The position numbers and the translations under genes are program-made. Below are positions 1 through 6,238 of a stretch of 7,712 nucleotides of DNA, in pieces. Below the pieces are notes generated by a model that was not told the DNA's origin, did not search any database, and saw only the letters and a program-made list of their open reading frames with translations. The stretch's first letter is position 1. Each line of letters starts with the position of its first letter. The stretch comes from JANLTP01 sp031363055 (lineage in GTDB: Bacteria; Pseudomonadota; Gammaproteobacteria; Burkholderiales; Burkholderiaceae_E), in the NCBI GenBank assembly GCA_031363055.1, contig JANLTP010000184.1, positions 1-7,712 on the forward strand, in the 5' to 3' direction.

Positions 1-144
1 GGCGAGCCGATGGACTATGGCATGACGATCCACAACCTGATGGCGCGGCAGGCACGAGCGCTGCGCGTTGCCGCGGAAACGGACTGGTATTCCTATCCGC
101 AGAAAATCCCAACCGGCAGGGGGAGCCGAAGCGAATTCGCCTGA
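1..144 (+). CDS. C-terminal fragment of an unidentified protein
   Basis: Frame 1 is open from the window edge to a TGA at 142-144, giving the last 47 residues of a protein whose start lies outside the window. The codons have the strong G/C third-position bias of the clear genes here, which is why I prefer this frame to a competing small frame at 68-262. The visible tail is mixed hydrophobic and charged, with an Ala/Arg-rich helical stretch (about residues 14-27) followed by an aromatic Trp-Tyr-Ser-Tyr-Pro patch. There is no membrane segment and no cysteine. I do not recognise the family and assign no function. The hairpins between 191 and 308 could end its transcript. Confidence 0.45.
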   Translation, partial: GEPMDYGMTIHNLMARQARALRVAAETDWYSYPQKIPTGRGSRSEFA

Positions 145-306
145 GATCAGTAGCGATCGCGCTCCGTATTCTTGCTGGCACGCTCAACCCCTCGGATATG
201 AACTCCGAGAAGGCGCTGTACGTGACTTTGTTTATAAAAAAGTCTGTGAAAACGACTACTAACGTTGCGAGCGCCGCTGTGCAGCACTAGGCAGCACTGC
301 GCGGCG
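145..306. other. Intergenic spacer with three small inverted repeats
   Basis: No convincing gene lies between the partial left gene and the redoxin stop codon. The spacer and its right edge hold three inverted repeats: a 6-bp stem with 7-nt loop (191-196 / 204-209), an AT-rich 6-bp stem (224-229 / 239-244) and a GC-rich stem (270-277 / 301-308). The genes on either side converge here, so transcription-ending structures are expected. None is followed by a clean run of T on either strand. A small open frame at 68-262 runs into this spacer but has poor coding character. Confidence 0.4.
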
Positions 307-308
307 CT
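270..308 (-). terminator. Possible GC-rich hairpin at the redoxin 3' end
   Basis: The 8-base arms AGCGCCGC (270-277) and GCGGCGCT (301-308) are perfect complements. The stem can extend inward by GCAG (281-284) with CTGC (297-300) after a 3-nt bulge. The right arm overlaps the first two bases of the redoxin stop codon, so the hairpin would form immediately after translation ends. On the minus strand it is not followed directly by a U-rich tract, so an intrinsic terminator is only plausible. The loop region also contains the 8-mer GCAGCACT twice (281-288 and 291-298). Confidence 0.3.
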
Positions 309-927
309 ACTTGTATTTCACGCTGCAACCGTAGGGCGTTGTGCTGGCTTGCGAAACCGGTTTGCCCGCTTTCAGGTCATCCAGCGCCAACGCGACATAG
401 TTTGTGGCCTTCGAAACGTCGGCGGGATTGGCTGATCGAATGCTGTCGATCGCGCCCGCGTAGACCAATTGCCCTGACCGGTCAATGATGTACATATGCG
501 GTGTTGTCGTGGCACTGTAGGCCCTGCCGGTCTTGCCATCGGGGTCGAGCAGATACGGAATTCGATCGGCGCCCTTCTCCTTCATGTAACTCGCATAACC
601 CTTGGCGTCACGATGATCCGTATGTCCGACATGCGTCGAATTGACGGCCAGCCAGACGACATCGTTGGCGACCTTGCGCTGCAAATTGGGCATATTGGCG
701 CTGTCGTAATGCTTCTGGACAAACGGACAGCCTGGATTGTGCCATTCGAGCACCACGGTCTTGCCTTGGTAGTCGGACAGTTGCACGGTCTTGCCGTTCA
801 GGTCCTTCAAACTGAAGGCTGGCGCTGCCTGACCAATCGCCGGCGCAGCAACCGCCGTGCCGCCGAGCGCGACCAACCCCAAAGCCAGCATTATTTGGCG
901 ACCGATTTTTGCGTTGATCATGAACAT
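307..927 (-). CDS. Exported thioredoxin-fold redoxin (AhpC/TSA-like)
   Basis: This 206-residue protein has a cleavable signal peptide (hydrophobic core about residues 12-26, likely cut near Ala27/Ala28), so it should act in the periplasm. The mature part is a thioredoxin fold: an opening segment with Phe38-Ser-Leu-Lys-Asp-Leu, the strand VVLEW (58-62), Cys67 in the motif NPGCPFVQKHY (64-74) where a thioredoxin or peroxiredoxin active site would sit, and the cis-proline motif TTTPHMYIID (140-149). There is no CxxC. The only other cysteine is Cys201 in the tail motif YGCSVKY, so Cys67 and Cys201 may form a disulfide pair. The likely role is thiol-dependent redox chemistry; the substrate is unknown. 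The start at 927 has a strong ribosome binding site; Met3 (921) is an alternative. It is transcribed divergently from the next gene. Confidence 0.85.
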   Translation of the reverse strand: MFMINAKIGRQIMLALGLVALGGTAVAAPAIGQAAPAFSLKDLNGKTVQLSDYQGKTVVLEWHNPGCPFVQKHYDSANMPNLQRKVANDVVWLAVNSTHVGHTDHRDAKGYASYMKEKGADRIPYLLDPDGKTGRAYSATTTPHMYIIDRSGQLVYAGAIDSIRSANPADVSKATNYVALALDDLKAGKPVSQASTTPYGCSVKYK

Positions 928-1050
928 TCCGTCCTCCTTTGAGTCAATAAAACAAAAGCCTACCCGATTGCCGGTCTTGATGCTGCCATTCTAAGCGCCG
1001 CGATTCGGTGATAGCATCTTATGGTCCTAACGCCTTGACAGGTAACCCGC
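928..1050. promoter_or_regulatory. Divergent intergenic region (redoxin / secreted protein)
   Basis: This 123-bp spacer separates two gene starts pointing outward, so it must hold promoters for both directions unless one gene uses a more distant one. I searched both strands for paired -35/-10 elements with 16-18 nt spacing and found only weak candidates, for example TAGAAT on the minus strand without a good -35. The plus-strand gene has a moderate Shine-Dalgarno, CAGGT at 1039-1043, 7 nt before its ATG. No clear operator was found. Confidence 0.45.
933..938 (-). promoter_or_regulatory. Ribosome binding site of the redoxin gene
   Basis: The minus strand reads AGGAGG here, a full Shine-Dalgarno core, inside AAAGGAGGACGG. 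It lies 5 nt before the ATG at 925-927 and 11 nt before the second in-frame ATG at 919-921. It is the best ribosome binding site in the window and suggests efficient translation of the redoxin. Confidence 0.75.
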
Positions 1051-1515
1051 ATGTTGAAACTCAAGTACCACCTCGTATTGGCCGGCCTGATTGGTTACTC
1101 AGCGGCTTCGGTTTCGTTCGCGGCGAGCTCGACCGCATCGCTGGCTGCTGATAGCGCATCGACCTCGGTCGGAAGCGTATCGGATTCGTTCAAGGGGTCC
1201 AGCAACAGTTCCACCACCAAAACAGCGGCCGCCGGTGATTACAAGGTGGTTGAGATGGCGCTGGCCGCTGATCGCCCGGGCATGGTCCGCCTGCAGCTTC
1301 AGGCCGTCCTTGATCAGAGCGCCGATGGCGAGGTCTTACTGTACGTGCCGCTGGCCGTCAGCGAGCAAGCGCGCATCTCGCAGGGCGATGTCATTACCGC
1401 TCGCGCTCGTTCGTACGGCACCGAATTTTCGGACGCTCGCACCAAAACTGCATTCTTTCTGGTGCTCGACGACCAGGCTTATCGGGATCTCAGAACGCAA
1501 GCCGTCGCACTTTGA
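1051..1515 (+). CDS. Small Ser/Ala-rich secreted protein of unknown function
   Basis: This 154-residue protein starts with a classic signal peptide (Lys3 and Lys5, hydrophobic core 8-19, cleavage near Ala24/Ala25). A low-complexity stretch rich in Ser, Ala and Thr follows (about 25-61), containing VGSVSDSFKGSS. The remainder (about 62-154) looks like a small globular domain with alternating hydrophobic strands and no cysteine. I recall unnamed exported proteins in proteobacteria with the same Ser-rich 'SVGSVS.SF..SS' pattern, but this rests on memory. The next gene overlaps its stop codon, so the two are almost certainly co-transcribed and translationally coupled, suggesting joint work in the envelope. 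The function is not known. Confidence 0.8.
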   Translation: MLKLKYHLVLAGLIGYSAASVSFAASSTASLAADSASTSVGSVSDSFKGSSNSSTTKTAAAGDYKVVEMALAADRPGMVRLQLQAVLDQSADGEVLLYVPLAVSEQARISQGDVITARARSYGTEFSDARTKTAFFLVLDDQAYRDLRTQAVAL

Positions 1516-2471
1516 CAGGACGGGCGCTGCTGGCGATCTTGCTGGCCCTGTTTTGGCTGCCCGTCTGTGTCGCTCGAGCAGGGGTGCTCCGATATTGTGA
1601 CCCGCCGGCAACGCTGAGCGCCCAACAGAACGACAAGCTGTATCGTTTGGCCGGTCTCATTCGGACCGAACTGGAGTCATCGGGTCAGCGCCTGGCTCTG
1701 ATCGCCCGTTCAGGTCTGGATTTGAGCCGCTTCGGTATCCGTTATTCGCATGCGGGCTTGAGTCTGAAGGAAAATCCCGCCAACGCCTGGGCCATCCGAC
1801 AACTCTATTACGATTGTGATGCTCAAACCCCGCGAATCTTTGATCAGGGAATCTCGGCGTTCCTGTTGGGCCTCGCCAATGCCAGCGCGGGTTTCATATC
1901 GGTGGTGCTGATGCCCGAAGCACAGGCTCATACGTTGGAGGCGGCGGCGCTGGATAATCGTCAGGCATTGCAATTGCTCAACCATCGCTACAGCGCCAAT
2001 GCTCATGCGTTCAGCGTCGAATATCAAAATTGCAATCAATGGTTGGCTGAACTGATGGCCTCGGCTTGGTCGCCCACCTCTGCGCCCGGTCCGCAAACGC
2101 TTGGTCCACAGACGCTTGGTCCACAGACAACTGGCGAGGGTACACAGGCGCGCTTGCACGCACAGTCCTGGCTCAGGCAGCATCACTACACGCCAACCGT
2201 CTTTGAAATCGCCTGGCGGCCGATACTCTGGTTTGCTGCATTGATTCCCTGGGTGCATCTGGATGATCACCCGGCTGAAGATCTTGAACAGAAACAATTG
2301 CGCGTCAGCATGCCGGCATCGATTGAGACGCTCGTACGGACCATGGCGCCCGAGTCCACTCGAATCGAGTTCTGCCATACGGCACACCATGTCGTCATCC
2401 GACGCGGCTGGGAGCCGATTGACGAAGGCTGCCAACCCACCAGTCAGGACACTGTCGTGACTCTGGATTAG
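1512..2471 (+). CDS. DUF2145 family exported protein, possible permuted papain-like hydrolase
   Basis: This 319-residue protein has a signal peptide (Arg4, core about 5-20, likely cleavage after Ala23). The mature part resembles DUF2145: the motif SRFGIRYSHAGLSLK (72-86), then RQLYYDC and RIFDQG, then YQNCNQW (171-177). In circularly permuted papain-like folds such as LRAT and YiiX, a catalytic His in an 'HaG/HvG' strand precedes the catalytic Cys in an 'NC' helix. His80 and Cys174 match that order and spacing, so an amidase, peptidase or acyltransferase-type activity is my inference. Residues 193-207 are a threefold GPQT-L/T repeat encoded by 15-bp units. The chosen TTG start overlaps the upstream stop by 4 bp (TTGA) and preserves the signal peptide's positive N-terminus; an in-frame CTG at 1527 is a weaker alternative. 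The C-terminus carries two further cysteines of unknown role. Confidence 0.8.
   Translation: MTGRALLAILLALFWLPVCVARAGVLRYCDPPATLSAQQNDKLYRLAGLIRTELESSGQRLALIARSGLDLSRFGIRYSHAGLSLKENPANAWAIRQLYYDCDAQTPRIFDQGISAFLLGLANASAGFISVVLMPEAQAHTLEAAALDNRQALQLLNHRYSANAHAFSVEYQNCNQWLAELMASAWSPTSAPGPQTLGPQTLGPQTTGEGTQARLHAQSWLRQHHYTPTVFEIAWRPILWFAALIPWVHLDDHPAEDLEQKQLRVSMPASIETLVRTMAPESTRIEFCHTAHHVVIRRGWEPIDEGCQPTSQDTVVTLD
2088..2132 (+). repeat. Three in-frame 15-bp tandem repeats
   Basis: The units at 2088-2102, 2103-2117 and 2118-2132 are near-identical 15-mers. The first two encode GPQTL and the third GPQTT. Units 2 and 3 share their first 11 bases, while unit 1 differs from unit 2 at two third-codon positions. 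The repeat sits in a Pro/Thr/Gly-rich stretch of the DUF2145 protein just after the proposed Cys174 helix, probably a flexible linker or surface loop. Multiples of 15 bp keep the frame, so the copy number could vary between strains. Confidence 0.9.
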
Positions 2472-2472
2472 C

Positions 2473-2498
2473 CGAAAGACACTATAAGTCGAAAGACA
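2473..2498 (+). repeat. 9-bp direct repeat before the monooxygenase start
   Basis: CGAAAGACA occurs at 2473-2481 and again at 2490-2498, 17 bp apart, filling the short gap between the DUF2145 stop and the monooxygenase ATG. The second copy's GAAAG may act as a weak Shine-Dalgarno for ATG 2504. A TATAAG hexamer at 2483-2488 resembles a -10 element but lacks a good -35. It could equally be a small duplication. Confidence 0.4.
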
Positions 2499-4057
2499 TG
2501 ATCATGAACCCCACATCAAACGCGACAACATCCTTAGCATCGACCCGCACAAAGGCATCTGCGCCATCTCATTTGCCAACCGATGCGGCGGCGCGCACCG
2601 AGCACTTTGACGTGCTGGTGGTCGGTGCCGGTATCTCGGGTATCGGCGGTGCCTACCATCTGAGCACGCAATGCCCGGGCACCAGTTTTGTGGTGCTCGA
2701 GTCGCAGGAGAGCTTTGGCGGCACCTGGCTGACCCATCGCTATCCGGGCGTTCGATCGGACAGCGATCTCTATACGTTCGGCTATCGCTTCAAGCCCTGG
2801 ACCAGCGCGCCAATTGCGAGTGGCGCCGAAATCCTGCGCTATCTGGGTGAGGTCGTCGACGAGAACGAGTTGGGCCGTCACATCCGTTATCGGCACACGA
2901 TCAGCTCGGCAAGCTGGTCCAGTGAGACGCAGCGCTGGAGCCTGGAAGTCATCCAGAACACAACCGGCGAGCGACGCCGCTTCAGTGCGCGTTTTCTCTG
3001 GATGTGCCAAGGCTATTACCGGCATACGCAAGGCTACACGCCCGAATGGCCGCGCATGAATGACTTCAAGGGCCGAATCATCCACCCGCAGACTTGGCCC
3101 GAAGACCTCGACTACGACGGCAAAAAAGTGGTGGTGATTGGCTCTGGCGCGACCGCCGCCACCTTGATTCCGGCCATTGCCGAGCGATCGGCCCACGTCA
3201 CCATGTTGCAGCGTTCACCGACTTATTTCGTCACCGGTCGTAACGCCAATGTGCTCGCCGACACACTACGCCAGCTCGAGATCGAGGAGGAATGGATTCA
3301 CGAGATCGTACGGAAGAAGATTCTGTTTGATCAAGCCATCATCACCCGTCGGGCCTTTAGCGAACCGGAAGTTCTGAAGCAGGAACTTCTGGCCGGCGTC
3401 AGTGCGTTTCTCGGGCCCGACTACGATGTCCAGACCCATTTCACGCCGAGTTATTCTCCCTGGCGGCAACGAATCGCGTTCATTCCGGACGGCGATCTTT
3501 TCAAGGCGATTCGCGACGGCAAGGCGTCGGTTGCGACCGATGAAATTGATCGCTTCGTGGCCAACGGTATTGCGCTGAAATCAGGCAAAGTACTGGATGC
3601 CGACATTATCGTCAGTGCAACCGGCTTTAACCTCAACGTCATGGGCGATATCGCCTTCAGCGTTGATGGCCAACCGGTTGATTTTGCCCAAACCGTCAGT
3701 TATCGCGGCGCCATGTTCACCGGCGTGCCCAATCTGGTCTGGATCTTCGGCTACTTTCGCGCCAGTTGGACCTTGCGTACCGATCTGATCGCCGACTTTG
3801 TCTGCAGGCTCATCAACCGGATGAACTCAAGTCAGGTTGCGCAAGTAACGCCGACCCTGCGCGATTCCGATCGCGACATGCAACTCTCGCCGTGGGTGAG
3901 TCCGGAGAACTTTAATCCTGGCTATCTGATGCGCAGCTTGCATCTTTTGCCGAAGCAGGGAAATATCGAGCCTTGGCGTCACAAACAAGACTACTGGACG
4001 GAAAAGGATGAGTTGCCGGCAGCCGATCTGGACGATGGCTCCTTGATTTTTCGATAG
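2498..4057 (+). CDS. EthA-like Baeyer-Villiger flavin monooxygenase
   Basis: This 519-residue FAD- and NADPH-dependent monooxygenase would convert ketones to esters or lactones, or oxidise sulfur groups. Visible in order: the FAD-binding GAGISG (43-48) with Glu68 ending the second strand, GGTWLTHRYPGVRSD (74-88), the type I Baeyer-Villiger fingerprint FKGRIIHPQTWP (190-201, fitting FxGxxxHxxxWP), the NADP-binding GSGATA (215-220), a candidate catalytic Arg325 in PWRQR, and ATGFN (374-378). The body, including the LLPKQG segment near the C-terminus, strongly resembles mycobacterial EthA as I recall it. An extra Ser/Thr/Ala-rich leader of about 30 residues precedes the FAD domain. ATG 2504 (Met3) is an equally good start given weak ribosome binding sites. 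The gene follows DUF2145 by 26 bp. The natural substrate cannot be read from sequence. Confidence 0.92.
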   Translation: MIMNPTSNATTSLASTRTKASAPSHLPTDAAARTEHFDVLVVGAGISGIGGAYHLSTQCPGTSFVVLESQESFGGTWLTHRYPGVRSDSDLYTFGYRFKPWTSAPIASGAEILRYLGEVVDENELGRHIRYRHTISSASWSSETQRWSLEVIQNTTGERRRFSARFLWMCQGYYRHTQGYTPEWPRMNDFKGRIIHPQTWPEDLDYDGKKVVVIGSGATAATLIPAIAERSAHVTMLQRSPTYFVTGRNANVLADTLRQLEIEEEWIHEIVRKKILFDQAIITRRAFSEPEVLKQELLAGVSAFLGPDYDVQTHFTPSYSPWRQRIAFIPDGDLFKAIRDGKASVATDEIDRFVANGIALKSGKVLDADIIVSATGFNLNVMGDIAFSVDGQPVDFAQTVSYRGAMFTGVPNLVWIFGYFRASWTLRTDLIADFVCRLINRMNSSQVAQVTPTLRDSDRDMQLSPWVSPENFNPGYLMRSLHLLPKQGNIEPWRHKQDYWTEKDELPAADLDDGSLIFR

Positions 4058-4058
4058 C

Positions 4059-4820
4059 CTAGCGGCGGAAAGGCACACCCTTGCGGTCAATTGCGCGCAG
4101 CAAGGCGTTCCAGTCGTGGATACCAAAGTCGGGTTTTTTGCGGGCCTTCTGCATGACCTTGGCAATGCCCTCGACCACAGCCGTATCGATCAGCACGGGT
4201 GCCTCACCCAGGGTTCGGGCAATCAGCTCGAGCTCGCAAGCACGCTCGAGCCGGTACATCAGCGACAGCGTGCCCGGCGCGGTCTCACCGAAGGTCAGCA
4301 GGCCGTGGTTCAACAGAATCACACAACTGCCTTTCTGGCAGCTCACGCCGAGCGAGTCGCACTCCTCTTGCGTGGCCGGCATGCCATATTCGTGGTAAAC
4401 CACTTCGTCGTAGACCAGCAAGGCATCCTGGCTGATCGGCCGCAGACCGTTGCGAATCATCGAGAGTCCGGCGCCGGCGCGCGTGTGCGTATGCATGACG
4501 CAATTGGCGTCCGGCCGGGCCTTGTAAACGCCGCTATGAATGGTCAAACCGGCGGCGTTGAAGCGGCCTTGCTTGCCAATCACATTGCCGTCCAGATCCA
4601 TCTTGATGAGACTCGAGGCGGTGATCTCGTCAAACATTTCCTCGTAGTGATTGATCAGAAAGTGGTTCGGTTCGCCCGGAATTCGCAGCGACATATGCGT
4701 CGCCAGAATATCGGTCCAGCCAAAATGATCACAGATCCGATACAGCGCGGCCAGATCGCAGCGCGCCTGCCATTCGGCTGAAGTCATTTGAAGCGGCTCG
4801 AGTTGTTCGGTTGCACCCAT
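4059..4820 (-). CDS. Class II aldolase/adducin-like domain protein
   Basis: This 253-residue single-domain protein belongs to the class II aldolase/adducin N-terminal family. Visible motifs are FNAAGLTIHSGVYKARPDAN (87-106), the metal-binding pair His110 and His112 in MHTHTRAGAG, and the third metal ligand His172 in LLNHGLLTFG. The metal site therefore looks complete. In fuculose-phosphate aldolase a catalytic Glu sits four residues before the His of the 'SSEWxxH' segment; here the equivalent residue is Gly91, as in the adducin-like branch, so classic aldol cleavage is doubtful and the reaction is unknown. I chose ATG 4818-4820 because an AGGGG ribosome site lies 6 nt upstream; an in-frame TTG at 4844 would place that site inside the gene. 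It converges on the monooxygenase with one base between stop codons. No membrane segment or signal peptide is seen. Confidence 0.88.
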   Translation of the reverse strand: MGATEQLEPLQMTSAEWQARCDLAALYRICDHFGWTDILATHMSLRIPGEPNHFLINHYEEMFDEITASSLIKMDLDGNVIGKQGRFNAAGLTIHSGVYKARPDANCVMHTHTRAGAGLSMIRNGLRPISQDALLVYDEVVYHEYGMPATQEECDSLGVSCQKGSCVILLNHGLLTFGETAPGTLSLMYRLERACELELIARTLGEAPVLIDTAVVEGIAKVMQKARKKPDFGIHDWNALLRAIDRKGVPFRR

Positions 4821-4826
4821 GATTTT

Positions 4827-4834
4827 CCCCTTTT
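4827..4834 (-). promoter_or_regulatory. Ribosome binding site fixing the class II aldolase-like start
   Basis: The minus strand reads AAAAGGGG here, a purine-rich Shine-Dalgarno-like site 6 nt before the ATG at 4818-4820. It supports that ATG over the upstream in-frame TTG at 4844, which has no comparable site. Confidence 0.6.
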
Positions 4835-4941
4835 CGAGTCTCAATGTACCATCAGTTCAGCGACTGGGCAGCAGGCAAACGTTGTATGGATTTCATAGTC
4901 CATGAATGACAGGCATGATTGACTGGCAAGTAGTTTAAGTT
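4835..4941. promoter_or_regulatory. Divergent region before the 7TM signalling gene
   Basis: This spacer separates two divergent genes and should contain promoters for both. A TTCAT-AGTCC-ATGAA inverted repeat (4892-4906) could be an operator or chance. TTGACT at 4919-4924 is a near-perfect -35 hexamer, but no -10 lies 16-18 nt downstream. On the minus strand TACATT resembles a -10 without a good -35. The segment also holds an ATG at 4915 in frame with the downstream gene, interrupted by TAA at 4936. Confidence 0.35.
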
Positions 4942-4959
4942 CTGGGCATTCTGTTTGCG

Positions 4960-6219
4960 GTGCTGGCGCTCGCCGTTCTATCCGCTTTTGCCTGGCGCTT
5001 TCGGTATTCCGAGCTCGGGCTGCCGTTGCTGCTGATGATTCTGTCCGGCTTGTGCTGGTCGGCCATGGTGTTGTTGCAAGCCGTTTTGCCACCTGAGATC
5101 GCGCGGCTGTTGCTGAACATCCGGCACTTGTTTGCGGCCCTCAGCCCGATTGCGCTGCTTTGGTATGTGCTCATGTTTACCGGTCAAATCCACGTCTCGT
5201 CCGGAAAATTTCTGTCGGCGTTGAGCATCATTCCGGTCGCCGGGCTGATGATGCTGTTTGGCGAGGGCAGCCCAGGCTGGATGTTGCGAGAAATCAGTTT
5301 CGTGCGCGACGGCATATTGACCTCCGCCGTGCATATTGCCTTTGGCCCGTTCTTCTGGGTGTTTCTGGCGCAGGCCTACTTACTCACGGCGCTGAGCTTC
5401 GCAGCGCTGCTGGCCAGCTCCTACCGGGCAACACCCCTCATGCGCGGGCAGATCCTGACCGTGGCCGTTGGAATCGCAGCGCCGGTGATCGCAAACCTTT
5501 TATTGTTGACCCAGATCGTTCCGCGAAAGTTCGATCCCATGCCCTATGGCATCGTCTTCATGGCCGGCATGACCTGGTGGGCGCACTTGCGCTACAAGCT
5601 GTTCGACCTGATTCCCCCGGCCAGAAACGTCATGGTCGATGCGATGCTCGATTGTGTGCTGGCGGTCGACGCCAAGGGTCGCATCATTGATGTCAATCGT
5701 GCCATGTCCGACTTGCTCAAACTGCCGGTTGCATTGACCTTGGGGCGCCCGCTGTCGGATCTTGGCTTCGAATGGGGAGCAGCATCGGTCGCCAGCACGC
5801 CCGATCGAGAACCACTGCTGGCGCTGTTATCGCAGATCGACGCGCCTGTGCATCGGTCGACGATGACCTTGGGCCAACGCCAGTTCGCGCCCCGGGTAGT
5901 GCCGCTACCCAGCCGCGGCAATGCCTTGGCGGGTCAACTGCTGGTGTTGCATGACGTTACCGAGCGCTTGCGCGTCGAAGCCAAACGCGAAGCGTCGCTG
6001 GCGGCCTTGAAAGAGGCACTGGCTCAGGTCAAGACCTTGCGCGGACTGTTGCCGATCTGCGCGAGTTGCAAAATGATCAGCAATAAAGTCGGACACTGGC
6101 AACCGATCGAGGAGTATATTCGCGAGAATTCGGACGCTGACCTGAGTCATGGTGTATGCCCAGGCTGCCAGGCCAGGTTGTATTCGGATTACTTGACTCC
6201 GGGCAGCCAAGGCGTCTGA
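4960..6219 (+). CDS. 7TM-PAS membrane signalling protein ending in a paired CxxC module
   Basis: This protein (419 residues from GTG 4960) has an N-terminal membrane half like the 7TM sensor domain found on many histidine kinases and GGDEF proteins: six or seven hydrophobic segments to about residue 210, then YKLFDLIPPARNVMVDAM (212-229), the usual hinge into a PAS domain (about 225-335, with VLAVDAKGRIIDVNRA). A short coiled coil (about 338-360) leads to GLLPICASCK (362-371) and HGVCPGCQ (397-404), giving Cys367, Cys370, Cys400 and Cys403, a probable metal-binding or redox site. I recall this same C-terminal module closing many PAS and receiver proteins. There is no HisKA, ATPase, GGDEF or EAL domain. 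The true start is uncertain: ATG 4915 is in frame but followed by TAA at codon 8; CTG 4942, CTG 4951 and GTG 4960 all lack a good ribosome site. The receiver gene follows 19 bp later. Confidence 0.8.
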   Translation: MLALAVLSAFAWRFRYSELGLPLLLMILSGLCWSAMVLLQAVLPPEIARLLLNIRHLFAALSPIALLWYVLMFTGQIHVSSGKFLSALSIIPVAGLMMLFGEGSPGWMLREISFVRDGILTSAVHIAFGPFFWVFLAQAYLLTALSFAALLASSYRATPLMRGQILTVAVGIAAPVIANLLLLTQIVPRKFDPMPYGIVFMAGMTWWAHLRYKLFDLIPPARNVMVDAMLDCVLAVDAKGRIIDVNRAMSDLLKLPVALTLGRPLSDLGFEWGAASVASTPDREPLLALLSQIDAPVHRSTMTLGQRQFAPRVVPLPSRGNALAGQLLVLHDVTERLRVEAKREASLAALKEALAQVKTLRGLLPICASCKMISNKVGHWQPIEEYIRENSDADLSHGVCPGCQARLYSDYLTPGSQGV

Positions 6220-6238
6220 GAACAGGGAAAAACGCACG

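Noticed and set aside
224..244. AT-rich inverted repeat as a terminator of the leftmost gene
   Set aside because: The stem is short and mostly A-T, and no T-run follows it on the plus strand; kept only as part of the spacer description.
68..262. Small plus-strand open frame of 64 codons
   Set aside because: It overlaps the frame-1 tail that has better codon bias, has no ribosome binding site, and crosses the hairpin spacer; its composition is not protein-like.
1710..2435. Long minus-strand open frame opposite the DUF2145 gene
   Set aside because: The plus-strand protein has a signal peptide, recognisable family motifs and operon context; the antisense product shows no coherent domain.
4116..4781. 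Long plus-strand open frame opposite the class II aldolase-like gene
   Set aside because: The minus-strand protein has clear metal-binding motifs and a ribosome site; the antisense frame is a by-product of GC-rich codon bias.
4821..4844. TTG start extending the class II aldolase-like protein by 8 residues
   Set aside because: The extension contains the purine-rich ribosome site that fits the downstream ATG at 4818-4820.
4919..4924. TTGACT as a -35 promoter element
   Set aside because: No -10-like hexamer lies 15-19 nt downstream, and a promoter here would leave almost no leader before the possible starts.
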